Source of the DNA: Tenacibaculum larymnensis
Lineage (GTDB): Bacteria; Bacteroidota; Bacteroidia; Flavobacteriales; Flavobacteriaceae
Reading direction: 5' to 3'
Length of the DNA stretch: 64,000 nt
Assembly (NCBI RefSeq): GCF_028829235.1
Contig: NZ_JAIWJY010000005.1
Span: forward strand, 124,001-188,000
Positions within the stretch are counted from its first letter, which is position 1; every line of letters begins with the position of its first letter. The notes below the pieces were generated by a model. The model was not told the origin of the DNA. It saw only the letters and a list, made by a program, of their open reading frames with translations, and did no database searches. Of this stretch, positions 1 to 10,087 are shown in pieces. Position numbers and translations under genes: made by a program.

Positions 1-1
1 T

Positions 2-1174
<1,173 letters not shown>

Positions 1175-1195
1175 TTAAGTAATTATATAAAATTC

Positions 1196-1227
1196 AAAAG
1201 CAGGTGATTTTATCACCTGCTTTTTTG
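1196..1227 (+). terminator. Rho-independent terminator of icd
   Basis: Perfect 12-bp inverted repeat (arms 1197-1208 and 1213-1224, 4-base loop) followed by a T run. It lies just downstream of the isocitrate dehydrogenase stop codon. Confidence 0.9.
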
Positions 1228-1382
1228 TTTAAACAATTAAACCAAACAAATTATTAAACAATAATGTCCCCCGAATTACTATTTAATTCCCCATAACATT
1301 GTTTGGCACATAATTATGACACGACAAAATTATAATTGTCACATTCTAATTTCTTGAAACTTTTAATTAGTAAATTTGAAGC

Positions 1383-2198
1383 ATGAAGTTTACAAAAACA
1401 ACTGAACAAGACTCTAACTACAATAATTTAGAGAAAATGAGTATTTCTGAATTATTATTTAACATAAATAAAGAAGACAAAACAGTTCCTTTAGCTGTAG
1501 AAAAAGCACTTCCCCAAATTGAAAAGCTTACAGAACAAATTGTTCTGAGACTAAAAAAAGGTGGAAGATTATTTTACATTGGTGCTGGTACCAGTGGGCG
1601 ATTAGGTATTGTTGATGCTAGTGAATGCCCCCCTACTTTTGGTGTTCCACACGAATTAGTTGTTGGACTTATTGCAGGTGGCGATTATGCTATTAGAAAA
1701 GCTGTTGAATTTGCTGAAGATTCAACAAATCAAGGATGGAATGATTTACAAGAGCATAAAATATCATCAAAAGATGTTGTTGTAGGAATTGCTGCGTCTG
1801 GTACTACTCCTTATGTTATTTCTGCCTTAGAAAAATGCAATGATAATAATATTGTAACAGGCTGTATAACTTGTAATCAAGGGAGCCCCTTAGCATTAAC
1901 TGCTCAGTTTCCTATTGAAGTAATTGTAGGTCCTGAATTTGTAACAGGAAGTTCCCGAATGAAAGCAGGAACAGCTCAAAAGCTAGTATTAAATATGCTT
2001 TCTACAACTAGTATGATTCAATTAGGAAGAGTTAAAGGAAATAAAATGGTTGACATGCAACTATCCAACAACAAATTAGTAGATAGAGGAGAAAAAATGT
2101 TAGCTTCTGAATTAAATATCGACCAAAAAACCGCTAGCGATTTATTAAAAAAATACGGAAGTGTTCGTGAAGCCATAAAAAACTTTACTAATGAATAA
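1383..2198 (+). CDS. murQ: N-acetylmuramic acid 6-phosphate etherase MurQ
   Basis: The 271-residue protein belongs to the SIS-fold MurQ family, which cleaves the D-lactyl ether of MurNAc-6-phosphate to give GlcNAc-6-phosphate and D-lactate during peptidoglycan recycling. The phosphosugar loop GAGTSGRLG lies near residues 67-75. The expected catalytic glutamates are visible as E81 (ASECPPTFG) and E112 (FAEDS). The motif [12 protein letters not shown] is the second conserved SIS block. Length is normal or slightly short for the family. A TAAATTTG box matching the Bacteroidota -7 element ends 4 bases before the ATG, which would make the transcript almost leaderless, but no TTG is well placed upstream. 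The stop overlaps the next gene by 8 bases. Confidence 0.95.
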   Translation: MKFTKTTEQDSNYNNLEKMSISELLFNINKEDKTVPLAVEKALPQIEKLTEQIVLRLKKGGRLFYIGAGTSGRLGIVDASECPPTFGVPHELVVGLIAGGDYAIRKAVEFAEDSTNQGWNDLQEHKISSKDVVVGIAASGTTPYVISALEKCNDNNIVTGCITCNQGSPLALTAQFPIEVIVGPEFVTGSSRMKAGTAQKLVLNMLSTTSMIQLGRVKGNKMVDMQLSNNKLVDRGEKMLASELNIDQKTASDLLKKYGSVREAIKNFTNE

Positions 2199-2430
2199 AC
2201 CTACTACTTTTGAAACTGGAATAAAAAAACTATTAGTTTTCTTAGGATTACTTATTATTTCTCCCTTAGTTTTAAGTATTGCTTTTAAAGCTTTACGAGC
2301 TTTTAAAGAATCTCCTAAAGTTTTTATTGCTTACGGATTGCTTGTAATTGGTATTTTGTTAATACTTTTTACCGTATATTATGGCTTTAAAACATTTAAA
2401 ACCATATTGGATCACCTTTTCAGCAAATAA
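2191..2430 (+). CDS. Small two-helix membrane protein (DUF6095-like)
   Basis: A 79-residue protein with two strongly hydrophobic segments (about residues 13-33 and 45-66) joined by a short basic loop. Its start overlaps the murQ stop by 8 bases, so it is probably translationally coupled to murQ. From memory, small proteins of this shape next to murQ in Flavobacteriaceae carry the label DUF6095; the function is unknown. Its stop is followed one codon later, in the same frame, by the TTG start of the next gene, suggesting a three-gene unit. Confidence 0.75.
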   Translation: MNKPTTFETGIKKLLVFLGLLIISPLVLSIAFKALRAFKESPKVFIAYGLLVIGILLILFTVYYGFKTFKTILDHLFSK

Positions 2431-2433
2431 CTT

Positions 2434-3486
2434 TTGATTAGAAGCAATTCCATAAAAAAAATAACAGATTGGGAACACTGGCCATCCGCTATGTTTTATC
2501 TCCCTAATGTTCCATATGCTTTTTATTTAGCTTATAAAGCAAAACATTTGGCTTTTTTTAGTGCTACTAACCCATGTATAAAAAGCTCTGGAAATGGTAC
2601 TGAAAGCAAATACGAAACTATATTATTGGTTCCTGAAAAACACCGCCCAAAATCAGTTTTAATTAAACCAAATACTGATTTTGAAATCGTTTGTAAAAAT
2701 ATTCAAGAACAAAAAATCAACTTTCCTTTAATTGCGAAACCTGATATAGGCTTTCGTGGGTTGCTAGTTGAAAAAATAGCATCTAAAGACGCCTTAAAAA
2801 ACTATCTTGAAAAATATGCTATTGATATTATTATTCAAGAGTTTTTAGATTACGAAAATGAATGTGGTATATTTTATCATAGAAATCCCAAAAATGATTC
2901 TGGTAAAATTAGTTCATTAACCTTAAAACGTTTTTTATCTGTTACAGGAGATGGAACCTCCACATTAAAAGAACTTATTCTAGCTGATGAAAGAGCTAAA
3001 CTATACATAGAGTTATTTTCTAAAATTCATCAAGATAAACTTACAGGAATTCCTGTTAAAAATAAAGTTATTAAACTTACAGCCATAGGTAACCACTCCA
3101 AAGGAACACAGTTTATTAACGGTAATCATTTAATAAGTGATAAATTAACTACAACCTTTGACAAATTAAGTAAATCAATACCTGGTTGGTACTATGGCCG
3201 AATTGATTTAAAATACAATACTTTTGAAGAATTAGAAGAAGGAATCGATTTTAAGATACTAGAAATAAACGGAATAATAGCAGAGCCTACTCACATTTAC
3301 GATTCGCAAAATTACACCTACTTAAAAGCCTTAAAAGCTATAAGAACACATTGGAAGTCACTCTTTACTATTGCTATTACAAACCACAGAAACTTTAACA
3401 CCCCATACAAAGATTCTATAAGCTTTCTTAATGAGATCATTTTATTAAAAAAATATACAAAAAAAATTAAACGTCTATCTAAATAG
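2434..3486 (+). CDS. ATP-grasp domain protein (D-alanine--D-alanine ligase-like)
   Basis: A 350-residue cytosolic protein resembling ATP-grasp ligases. It has a central nucleotide-binding segment (FPLIAKPDIGFRG, then IIIQEFLDYENECGIFY) and a late metal-binding block (GRIDLKYNTFEELEEGIDFKILEING) where family members carry the acidic and Asn ligands. The substrate cannot be told. The only plausible start is TTG at 2434, one codon after the in-frame stop of the preceding gene; the first ATG comes about 20 residues later and would remove the conserved-looking WEHWP segment. Four-base spacing indicates coupling to the murQ unit. Confidence 0.75.
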   Translation: MIRSNSIKKITDWEHWPSAMFYLPNVPYAFYLAYKAKHLAFFSATNPCIKSSGNGTESKYETILLVPEKHRPKSVLIKPNTDFEIVCKNIQEQKINFPLIAKPDIGFRGLLVEKIASKDALKNYLEKYAIDIIIQEFLDYENECGIFYHRNPKNDSGKISSLTLKRFLSVTGDGTSTLKELILADERAKLYIELFSKIHQDKLTGIPVKNKVIKLTAIGNHSKGTQFINGNHLISDKLTTTFDKLSKSIPGWYYGRIDLKYNTFEELEEGIDFKILEINGIIAEPTHIYDSQNYTYLKALKAIRTHWKSLFTIAITNHRNFNTPYKDSISFLNEIILLKKYTKKIKRLSK

Positions 3487-3497
3487 AAAATCTTTTC

Positions 3498-3529
3498 TAT
3501 CTTTGTAAGCGAATACATGTTCATGTATT
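3498..3529 (+). promoter_or_regulatory. Putative promoter -7 box and 5' leader hairpin of the secreted-protein cluster
   Basis: TATCTTTG at 3498-3505 matches the Bacteroidota -7 element TAnnTTTG exactly, but no TTG is visible 17-23 bases upstream. A perfect 8-bp inverted repeat with a 2-base spacer (3512-3519 and 3522-3529) starts where transcription would be expected to begin. It could be an operator or a 5'-terminal RNA hairpin. A run of six C follows at about 3538-3543, before the ATG at 3576. Confidence 0.5.
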
Positions 3530-3575
3530 GTTAAGAATCCCCCCGAGTCTTAAAACCAATTAACTACTCAACTGA

Positions 3576-4532
3576 ATGGAAAGAAGATTACTTTTTTCAT
3601 TGGTTCTTTTCTGTGCAATAATTCCAACTTTCTCTCAAGTTAAAGTTGGAGAGAATCCTTCTTCTATACATTCAAGCTCTATTTTAGAATTGGAAAGTTC
3701 AGACAAGGTATTAGTTATTAGTAGAATGACAGATACTCAAATGAACACTATCCAACCTTTACGAGGTGCCTTAGTTTTCAATACTGATCAAAACTGTGTT
3801 TTTATGTATGATGGAACTTCGTGGATAAGCTTATGTGATGGTGATTCTGGAAACACAAGAGAATCTATTAAAGTTACAACCTCTTCTACTGCTCCAACTG
3901 ACAATAACGTAGGTGATTTTTGGATTAACGATACTCTAAACAATACCACTAGTATTTGGGATGGAACCAATTGGATTTCTATAGATAACAACCCAAGAAA
4001 AGGTAACGGAGCTCCTAATGCTAGTACAGCTCCTAACCCAATACCTGGAGATGTTTATGTAGATACAACTACAGGTATAATTTATGCCTACGACGGTACA
4101 ACATGGGTAACATCTAACTCAACAGCATCTGCTAATAATGGGCTTTTGATAAATGCAAGTAATACTATTCAATTAGGTGGTGTATTAATTCAGCCTACCA
4201 CAATTGAAACCAATACTACAAACACACTAGCTATTACAGGTTTAGAAAATGGAAATACCACAACTGACGATATAGTTACTGTAGATAGAACTACTGGAGT
4301 TTTGAAAAAAGTAACTAGTTCAAACATACTAAGAGAAGAAGTTACAGAAATTACAGCTACAGATGGACAAGTAACCTTTACTGGTCTTACACTATACACA
4401 ACTGATAAAATTAACGTATACAGAAACGGAGTACGAATAGATTTTACAGTTAATAACGCTACAACAATTACTATAGAACCTGATGCCGTATGCTATGCAG
4501 GTGATGAAATACGAATAGTTCAATTATATTAA
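3576..4532 (+). CDS. Secreted modular protein with tail-fibre-like repeats
   Basis: A 318-residue protein with a Sec signal peptide (hydrophobic core about residues 4-17, cleavage near 20). Residues 37-87 resemble the block often found at the N terminus of bacteroidotal surface proteins and tail fibres (MTDTQMNTIQPLRGALVFNT, then YDGTSW). Two copies of a short module follow at about 104-135 and 149-179, each shaped STAP..GD.W.DT....YDGT.W. The last 90 or so residues match the end of the next gene: a DR.TG..KK segment, a helix, then YRNGVR and a final GDEI strand. No enzyme motif is seen. First gene of a five-gene secreted cluster behind a structured leader. Probable role: extracellular structural or adhesive subunit (inference). 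Confidence 0.7.
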   Translation: MERRLLFSLVLFCAIIPTFSQVKVGENPSSIHSSSILELESSDKVLVISRMTDTQMNTIQPLRGALVFNTDQNCVFMYDGTSWISLCDGDSGNTRESIKVTTSSTAPTDNNVGDFWINDTLNNTTSIWDGTNWISIDNNPRKGNGAPNASTAPNPIPGDVYVDTTTGIIYAYDGTTWVTSNSTASANNGLLINASNTIQLGGVLIQPTTIETNTTNTLAITGLENGNTTTDDIVTVDRTTGVLKKVTSSNILREEVTEITATDGQVTFTGLTLYTTDKINVYRNGVRIDFTVNNATTITIEPDAVCYAGDEIRIVQLY

Positions 4533-4578
4533 TAAATAACCAATAAAAAAGTTTAATAACGCAATCAATTCTCAAATT

Positions 4579-5334
4579 ATGAAAACAATTACAAACAAAT
4601 TAAAAGTCGCTTTAGTAGCTGTAGGTTTATTAGCTGTAGGTACTGTTAGTGCTCAGAGAACTGACACTTCTACGAATGCAGGTACAGACTTCACTAAACA
4701 AGCTAACACTGTATTAGGTGAAGATGGTGGTTCTGTTAAAGTTGTAGACAACAAAGGAACAATTAAGTATTTACAAGCAAGTAATGGTTTAACTGTATTT
4801 ACAGATACGGCTCCTAACGGAGGGGTAATTACTACCTGGCAATTAGGAGGTACGTTAACTGACAATACGTACATTACAGCTAGTGCAACTGGAGGTCCAG
4901 GTGGTAATCCAGCTGAGTTTGCTCTAAATGGCTTAGAATTAGTAACTGCAGGTACTGCTTCTACAAATGCAGTTGATCGTGGTGCTCATGATGATGGTGC
5001 AGGTGCAACTGGTTTTACCGTATTAATTAGAGATGAAGCTACTGGTGCTATCCAGAAAATCGAATTAGCTGACTTGTTTCAAGTTACTGCAATAAGAAGA
5101 GAGGCTACTCCTCCAACTAACACTAATAATGGTACTACTGAAACTATAGCTGTTGCTGGTTTACCTGTTATTGACGCTACAAATGAAGCTAAGTTATTTG
5201 TCTTCAGAAATGGAGTGAAATTACGTTGGAATACTGATTTCACTGCAACTACAGCTGGATCTATTGATATAAATATCTCCGCTGACTTACCTATTTATGC
5301 TGGTGATGTTATTGAAGTTCACTATATTAATTAA
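4579..5334 (+). CDS. Secreted modular protein, paralogue of the preceding gene
   Basis: A 251-residue protein with a clear signal peptide (hydrophobic core 10-24, cleavage after AQ near 26). Residues 50-66 ([17 protein letters not shown]) match the start of the next gene ([14 protein letters not shown]). A block around 88-125 ([14 protein letters not shown], then FALNGLELV) matches the middle of the preceding protein. The C-terminal 90 or so residues are the same module as in that protein ([37 protein letters not shown]). It lies 46 bases after its neighbour and is probably cotranscribed. It looks like a filament or adhesin subunit, not an enzyme; function unknown. Confidence 0.7.
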   Translation: MKTITNKLKVALVAVGLLAVGTVSAQRTDTSTNAGTDFTKQANTVLGEDGGSVKVVDNKGTIKYLQASNGLTVFTDTAPNGGVITTWQLGGTLTDNTYITASATGGPGGNPAEFALNGLELVTAGTASTNAVDRGAHDDGAGATGFTVLIRDEATGAIQKIELADLFQVTAIRREATPPTNTNNGTTETIAVAGLPVIDATNEAKLFVFRNGVKLRWNTDFTATTAGSIDINISADLPIYAGDVIEVHYIN

Positions 5335-5342
5335 TTATATTA

Positions 5343-6452
5343 ATGTATAAAAACATTAAACATATTAAAGTATTTATACTAACTTTTGCATTGGTGCTAC
5401 TAAGCTTTAGCGCCAATGCACAAGAAGTTAGGGTTATTGATAATAAAGGTACTATACAAACAGTTAATAACAATACTGTAACCACCTCTACAACTGCACC
5501 AACCCTTCCTCTTGAAAATGATGTTTGGTTTGATACAACCAATAGTCAAATAAAAATATATGATACTGTAGACGGCTGGAAATTAATCACCTCTACATTA
5601 GCTTCTCAAAACATCTATACATCCGATGGTACTTTAACAGCAAATCGTAAATTAACCGGTATCAATAATTTTGGATTAACTTTTGAAAACTTAGCTTACT
5701 TTCAATTATTTAGTAATAATAGTATTCAAGTATTTAGTAACAATACTATTCAAATGAATGCTATCAACAGTATGCAAATAAGCTCTACAGGAATTGGTAG
5801 CACTATTCAGCTTTCATCTGCTGGTACTATACAACTTTCCGCTCCTAGTAACATTATGTTACAAAGCCCTACTGAGTTTAACAATACACTATTAGATGTT
5901 AATAATTCTGCTGGATCTTCTGGTCAAATATTAACCTCTACAAGTACAGGTGTAGAATGGGTTAATAACCAACAAAATACTGTAACAAAAACATCAAACT
6001 CTTCAACAAGCACACCTGCTACATATTCTTTCCCTGTAGGTTACACCCCTATAGAAAATGATTTTTTTATTTATGAGTTAACCTCAGGTGAACATAGTAC
6101 CATATATATTTACAATAATGGTATTTGGGAGCAAATAGCCCCAACTAAAGCTTCTAGAATATTCTACCCTCCATCAATCGCAATAGATGCTAGTACAACT
6201 GGTTCGGGTAGAACTATCAATTTATATACACAATATACAGCTCAATTTAATAGCCCTGCTATTGGTAGCACTAGTGCACCTGCTACAATACCTACCTATA
6301 ATGCTGATGAATTATACTACTACGTTACCGATTACGACACATCTATTTTAACTGTTAATAGTATAGATGACAATGGGGTAATGACCTATAGCGTAGACAA
6401 TGTCCCTACAAACGACAACACTATTATCAATGTTGTTTTTGTAGTTAAGTAA
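5343..6452 (+). CDS. Secreted modular protein with tail-fibre-like segments
   Basis: A 369-residue protein with a signal peptide (core 9-22, cleavage after AQ near 27). It begins with the [13 protein letters not shown] block shared with the preceding gene, then one copy of the STAP..DVW.DTT....YD module at about 50-80. A Ser/Asn/Thr/Ile-rich repetitive stretch follows (about 95-190, repeated IQ.S/IQ.F phrases), and then [16 protein letters not shown], a phrase common in tail-fibre-like and surface proteins. The C terminus is unlike its neighbours. It starts 8 bases after the preceding stop. No catalytic motif; probably an extracellular beta-structured protein. Confidence 0.65.
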   Translation: MYKNIKHIKVFILTFALVLLSFSANAQEVRVIDNKGTIQTVNNNTVTTSTTAPTLPLENDVWFDTTNSQIKIYDTVDGWKLITSTLASQNIYTSDGTLTANRKLTGINNFGLTFENLAYFQLFSNNSIQVFSNNTIQMNAINSMQISSTGIGSTIQLSSAGTIQLSAPSNIMLQSPTEFNNTLLDVNNSAGSSGQILTSTSTGVEWVNNQQNTVTKTSNSSTSTPATYSFPVGYTPIENDFFIYELTSGEHSTIYIYNNGIWEQIAPTKASRIFYPPSIAIDASTTGSGRTINLYTQYTAQFNSPAIGSTSAPATIPTYNADELYYYVTDYDTSILTVNSIDDNGVMTYSVDNVPTNDNTIINVVFVVK

Positions 6453-6468
6453 ACCTAAAGAGGCAAAT

Positions 6469-7404
6469 ATGTTAAAAAATAAACTCTTACTGTTTTTCTT
6501 CTTCCTAGGGATACTTACCAATATATCTGCACAAAGTATTAATGATTTTAGAAGTGTTAATTCAGGAAACTGGACAACAACTACAAACTGGGAGCGATTT
6601 GATGGTACCAATTGGGTAACCGCCACTTACTATCCTGGGGATGGTCCTACAAACGACGTTAATATAATTAATGGTAATACTATCACTATTAATTCATCTA
6701 TTTCTATCTCTGTAAGCTCAATAACTATTGGAGATAATAACGACACCAATATTGAAACTTTAGAAATTAATTCAAATGCTACCATTTTTACCAATACTTT
6801 TTTAATCAAACTAGATGGACTTTTAAAATGGATCAGCTTTGTTACACTAACCTTATCTAATGATGATACTGAATTAATTGTTGAAAACACACTACCAGAT
6901 GATCCTTCTTTAGGTTCAACACATGGAATTTACATAAACCCTCCTCCTTGTAGTAAAAATCAAACATTAGAGATAGGAACTGCAAGAAAAAATATTTATG
7001 CTACTTGTAACGGTGGTGGTGGTAGTGGAGTAGAGTCTTTTGATGAAGTTAATAATTCTGGAGGTAATCAATCATTAACCGTAACAATAGTGCCTAGTTT
7101 TACAGAGTTATGCTCTGGAGAAAGTATTTCATTTACAGTTTACCCATCTGGGACTGCTTACAATTCTGGAAATACTACTACTTACAATTGGACTTCAGCA
7201 CCTACGACTGGTAATATAATTAACGTAAATTCTGATACAACATCTGCGTCACCATCAACTGATGGTAATATAACTTATCAAATAAGTATTACAAACTCTG
7301 GCTATAATGCTTCAAACTCAGTAATAATAACTGTTAATGACTGCAATCAACCCTCTGGAAAAATCATTACCAACCGCCGTATAACTTACAGAGTAAATAA
7401 ATGA
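6469..7404 (+). CDS. Secreted beta-rich protein with basic C-terminal tail
   Basis: A 311-residue protein with a signal peptide (core 4-19, cleavage near AQS at 21-23). Residues 25-110 (SGNWTTTTNWERFDGTNWV, then PGDGPTNDVNIING) look like the N terminus of G8-like or T9SS-associated beta-helix domains that begin with a Trp-rich strand and a DVxI..G turn. An Ig/PKD-like domain follows at about 205-290 (PSFTELCSGESISFTVYPSG, then ITNSGYNASNSVIITV). The extreme C terminus is short and basic (IITNRRITYRVNK). Its stop overlaps the next start as ATGA, so the two are coupled. Function unknown; probably part of the same surface assembly. Confidence 0.65.
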   Translation: MLKNKLLLFFFFLGILTNISAQSINDFRSVNSGNWTTTTNWERFDGTNWVTATYYPGDGPTNDVNIINGNTITINSSISISVSSITIGDNNDTNIETLEINSNATIFTNTFLIKLDGLLKWISFVTLTLSNDDTELIVENTLPDDPSLGSTHGIYINPPPCSKNQTLEIGTARKNIYATCNGGGGSGVESFDEVNNSGGNQSLTVTIVPSFTELCSGESISFTVYPSGTAYNSGNTTTYNWTSAPTTGNIINVNSDTTSASPSTDGNITYQISITNSGYNASNSVIITVNDCNQPSGKIITNRRITYRVNK

Positions 7405-8585
7405 TGTTATATAAAAAGTACATATCGTTTATTTTTTTTATAAGTAGTATTACTCTAACTATAGCACAAAATGCATTTCAAAATTCAGGTAATGTACAGT
7501 TACACGATGGTGCTCAAATTGGTTTCCATACTAACTTGGTAAACAACGGTACCTTAAACAATTATATTGGTTTTGCTGGTTTTTATGCTGATAACGAAGC
7601 TAGAACTATTTCTGGCACTAACAAAATCACCTTTTTTAATGTAGAAATTGATGCACTACAAAACCTAGAACTATACAATTCTTTAGGTGTACGCAATCAG
7701 TTAAGCTTTATCAACGGACAGGTAATTACACCAAGGAATAATACGGATATTTCATTCGATTTCATTGATTATGATTTCTACGCAGGTGAAGATAATGAAC
7801 GACATATAGACGGCTACGCCTCTTTAAAGCAAGGAAATAAAAATACATCAAACTTTACCTTTCCTGTAGGAGATGGAGTAATGTTACGCCCTATGAGTTT
7901 ACCTCACACCAATAAATACTATTTTTTTAAAGGAGCTTATTTTTATGAGGATCCGAATTTCCCTACTAATTTTACTGCTAATTTTTTAACAGACCAAAAG
8001 CAAGCTATAATTGAAAATATTAGCAATATTGAATTTTGGGATTTAGACGGAAAAAATGAAACCCAAATTACATTAACATGGAATAGCCGTAGCGATATTT
8101 CTTCCTTAGCCAATCAAATTTCACAATTAATTGTAGTAGGTTGGAGTAAAACTGAAAATCAATGGGTAAATTTAGATGTACTAGAAGTTACTGGAGATTT
8201 ATATGAAGGGACAATTACATCAGCTGCATTCGTCCCCAATGAATACGAAGTAATTACAATTGGATCATTATTAGATGATGAAATTAACACAGATAATAAC
8301 AATATTTTAATCTCTCCAAACAGAGATAACCTAAACGATTATTTAGTTTTTGATGAAGTAAATGAATACGCTCACAATAAACTAGTAATTTATAATCGTT
8401 GGGGAAATATTGTTTATCAAACTGAAGATTACAAAAACGATTGGGATGGTACTTCTAACGGAAGATCAACTATTAACAGAGAAGATAAACTTCCTGCTGC
8501 TACTTACTTTTACTACCTAGAATTAGGTGACGAACCAAACGCGTATCAGAAACTAAAAAAAGGTTGGGTATACATTAACCGATAA
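7401..8585 (+). CDS. T9SS type B sorting-domain (gliding motility-associated C-terminal) protein
   Basis: A 394-residue protein with a signal peptide (core 8-22) and a C-terminal domain of about 90 residues recognisable as the type B sorting signal of the type IX secretion system: SPNRDNLNDYLVFDEV, then VIYNRWGNIVYQT, DWDGTSN, LPAATYFYYLEL and a terminal KKGWVYI strand. Proteins with this domain cross the outer membrane through T9SS and are released or attached at the surface. The preceding 280 residues are beta-rich without a named fold. It starts inside the stop of the previous gene, and its stop abuts the stop of the convergent DinB-like gene with no spacer. Confidence 0.9.
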   Translation: MMLYKKYISFIFFISSITLTIAQNAFQNSGNVQLHDGAQIGFHTNLVNNGTLNNYIGFAGFYADNEARTISGTNKITFFNVEIDALQNLELYNSLGVRNQLSFINGQVITPRNNTDISFDFIDYDFYAGEDNERHIDGYASLKQGNKNTSNFTFPVGDGVMLRPMSLPHTNKYYFFKGAYFYEDPNFPTNFTANFLTDQKQAIIENISNIEFWDLDGKNETQITLTWNSRSDISSLANQISQLIVVGWSKTENQWVNLDVLEVTGDLYEGTITSAAFVPNEYEVITIGSLLDDEINTDNNNILISPNRDNLNDYLVFDEVNEYAHNKLVIYNRWGNIVYQTEDYKNDWDGTSNGRSTINREDKLPAATYFYYLELGDEPNAYQKLKKGWVYINR

Positions 8586-9080
8586 TTATTTTACTAGCTC
8601 TTTTTTTGGGGTAGTAGGATTGTAACCAAAATCTGCATCTGGTAATTCTATCCCTAACTGATTTATGATAAAACCTATACTAGCAAAATGATGTATTGCA
8701 TGGCTATGTGCTTGTATTAAGGCACTACCCAAAGTATAGTTTGCTGTTACTTTTCCTGTACCTAAATCATCTGTAACAGAAATAATTGTATCAAAATCTT
8801 CTGCTTCTAAACAATATAATTGCTCAATAACTTCATTAAAATATGCTATTCCAGACTCAGTTTTTTGCTCTGCTAATTGATTACGCTCTCTATCAGAAAA
8901 ATCAACGCACTTTTTATTCAATCCATTAAAAATACAGGCAAAAACATCTAGAATATGCCTCATATTTGCTCCTATACTCGAATAATAAGGTGGAATTGAT
9001 GTATCACTGTATTGTTCATCGCTAATCGCTTCTAATAGTTTAATTCCTCTTTGTAAATTTTTATCAATAGCTGCTATCAT
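8586..9080 (-). CDS. DinB-like four-helix protein
   Basis: A 164-residue protein of the DinB/YfiT-like metal-binding four-helix family. The usual three-histidine site is visible as H42 (GANMRHILDVF) and the HSHAIHH segment near residues 127-133. Members bind a divalent metal; several are thiol-dependent S-transferases such as bacillithiol transferases. This fits a genome with bshC at 59.4-61.0 kb, but the specific function cannot be read from sequence. It is convergent with the T9SS cargo gene with zero spacing, and no terminator is visible between them. Confidence 0.8.
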   Translation of the reverse strand: MIAAIDKNLQRGIKLLEAISDEQYSDTSIPPYYSSIGANMRHILDVFACIFNGLNKKCVDFSDRERNQLAEQKTESGIAYFNEVIEQLYCLEAEDFDTIISVTDDLGTGKVTANYTLGSALIQAHSHAIHHFASIGFIINQLGIELPDADFGYNPTTPKKELVK

Positions 9081-9235
9081 TCGTAAGTATAAGTTTTCAA
9101 GTAAGTCGTATAAATATAGAACTTTTTACTTGGAGAAATAATTTTTTTTTACCCAAACTAAAGCACTGAAAGCCAAAAACATAAACTAAAACAAAGAATT
9201 AAAGTTCAACTTAAAATTAATATTAAAATATTTTT

Positions 9236-9251
9236 TGGCACGCTCTTTGAA
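9236..9251 (+). promoter_or_regulatory. Putative sigma-54 (-24/-12) promoter
   Basis: TGGCAC-N5-TTGAA at 9236-9251 fits the sigma-54 consensus TGGCAC-N5-TTGCA with one mismatch in the -12 element. It lies 65 bases upstream of the ATG at 9317, which places transcription start near 9262. The 9081-9316 gap holds nothing else obvious. Confidence 0.5.
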
Positions 9252-9316
9252 AATTATACATCAAATGCGGAAGCCGAAAAGCATATAGAGTAAGCATAAC
9301 CCTAAAATTAGCAATT

Positions 9317-10039
9317 ATGAGAACAGGGATACTATTATTATTAGCAATGATGTCATTGACAACTGTAAATGCCGACAACATTGAAAAATCAACTAGCAAA
9401 ATTGGGGTTACAAACCGTTATAATGACGCTGTTACCTTTGTAGAAAGAGGAATTCAATTTCACGTATTTTTAAACGGAGATTTCGACTTCAATACCCACT
9501 ATGATAGATACTCAGATTATGGCGTTCGTATTAAACGTGATAGAAGAGGTCGTGTTAGAAGTGTAGGAAACGTTTATATAAACTACGATGCCAGAGGAAA
9601 TGTAAAAAGAATTGGTAGTGTATTTATGAGGTATAAGTTTGGAAACTTATTTAAAGTAGGAAACTTACATATTCAATACGATAGATGGGGTAATCCTAGG
9701 TTCAGAGGATTTGTAAAACCAGGACACCGCCATCACCATGATGATGATCACTACTATTACGATGATGGATTTGATGTAAATATCGATATAAACATAGGTG
9801 ATATTTTTGATTATGATGACGTTTATTTTTACAGAAAAGATTTTGGAAGAAACTATCGTCAATTTAGAGAAGATAATAACTTTTACTACTACAGAGCGTT
9901 ACCAAATGCTAAAATTGGAAAGCGTAGTAAAATTATAAAAAGACGTAAACACAAAGCTTTCAAAAACAAAAAATATAAAAACAAATACAGAAAAGGGAAG
10001 CCTGAACAAAAAGGTAAATCAAGAAGAAACCATGATTAA
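9317..10039 (+). CDS. Secreted basic, Tyr/Asp/His-rich protein of unknown function
   Basis: A 240-residue protein with a signal peptide (core 4-16, cleavage near VNA/D at 19-20). Residues 70-125 repeat a short unit of the form G.V.I.YD..GN..R.G (VGNVYINYDARGNVKRIGSV, then VGNLHIQYDRWGNPRFRG), which suggests stacked beta hairpins. A His/Asp/Tyr-rich loop follows (about 137-152, HRHHHDDDHYYYDD), then a strongly Lys/Arg-rich tail of about 40 residues. The loop could bind metal; the tail could bind cell-surface polyanions (inference). It is a single-gene unit between a sigma-54-like promoter and a strong terminator. The family looks typical of flavobacteria, but I cannot name it. Confidence 0.65.
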   Translation: MRTGILLLLAMMSLTTVNADNIEKSTSKIGVTNRYNDAVTFVERGIQFHVFLNGDFDFNTHYDRYSDYGVRIKRDRRGRVRSVGNVYINYDARGNVKRIGSVFMRYKFGNLFKVGNLHIQYDRWGNPRFRGFVKPGHRHHHDDDHYYYDDGFDVNIDINIGDIFDYDDVYFYRKDFGRNYRQFREDNNFYYYRALPNAKIGKRSKIIKRRKHKAFKNKKYKNKYRKGKPEQKGKSRRNHD

Positions 10040-10041
10040 AC

Positions 10042-10078
10042 AAAAAATCCCTCATCAAATTTGATGAGGGATTTTTTT
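10042..10078. terminator. Bidirectional terminator between convergent genes
   Basis: Near-perfect long palindrome with an A run on the left and a T run on the right, between the stop at 10039 and the minus-strand rny stop at 10088. It can serve both strands. Confidence 0.9.
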
Positions 10079-10087
10079 ATTCTATAA

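Noticed and set aside
1304..1319. TGGCAC sequence before murQ resembling a sigma-54 -24 element
   Set aside because: The -12 position reads TATGA without the required GC; a TAAATTTG box nearer the ATG is an alternative.
9665..9862. Minus-strand ORF inside the secreted basic protein gene
   Set aside because: Low-complexity Ile/Val-rich product created by the Asp/Tyr codons on the other strand; no start context.
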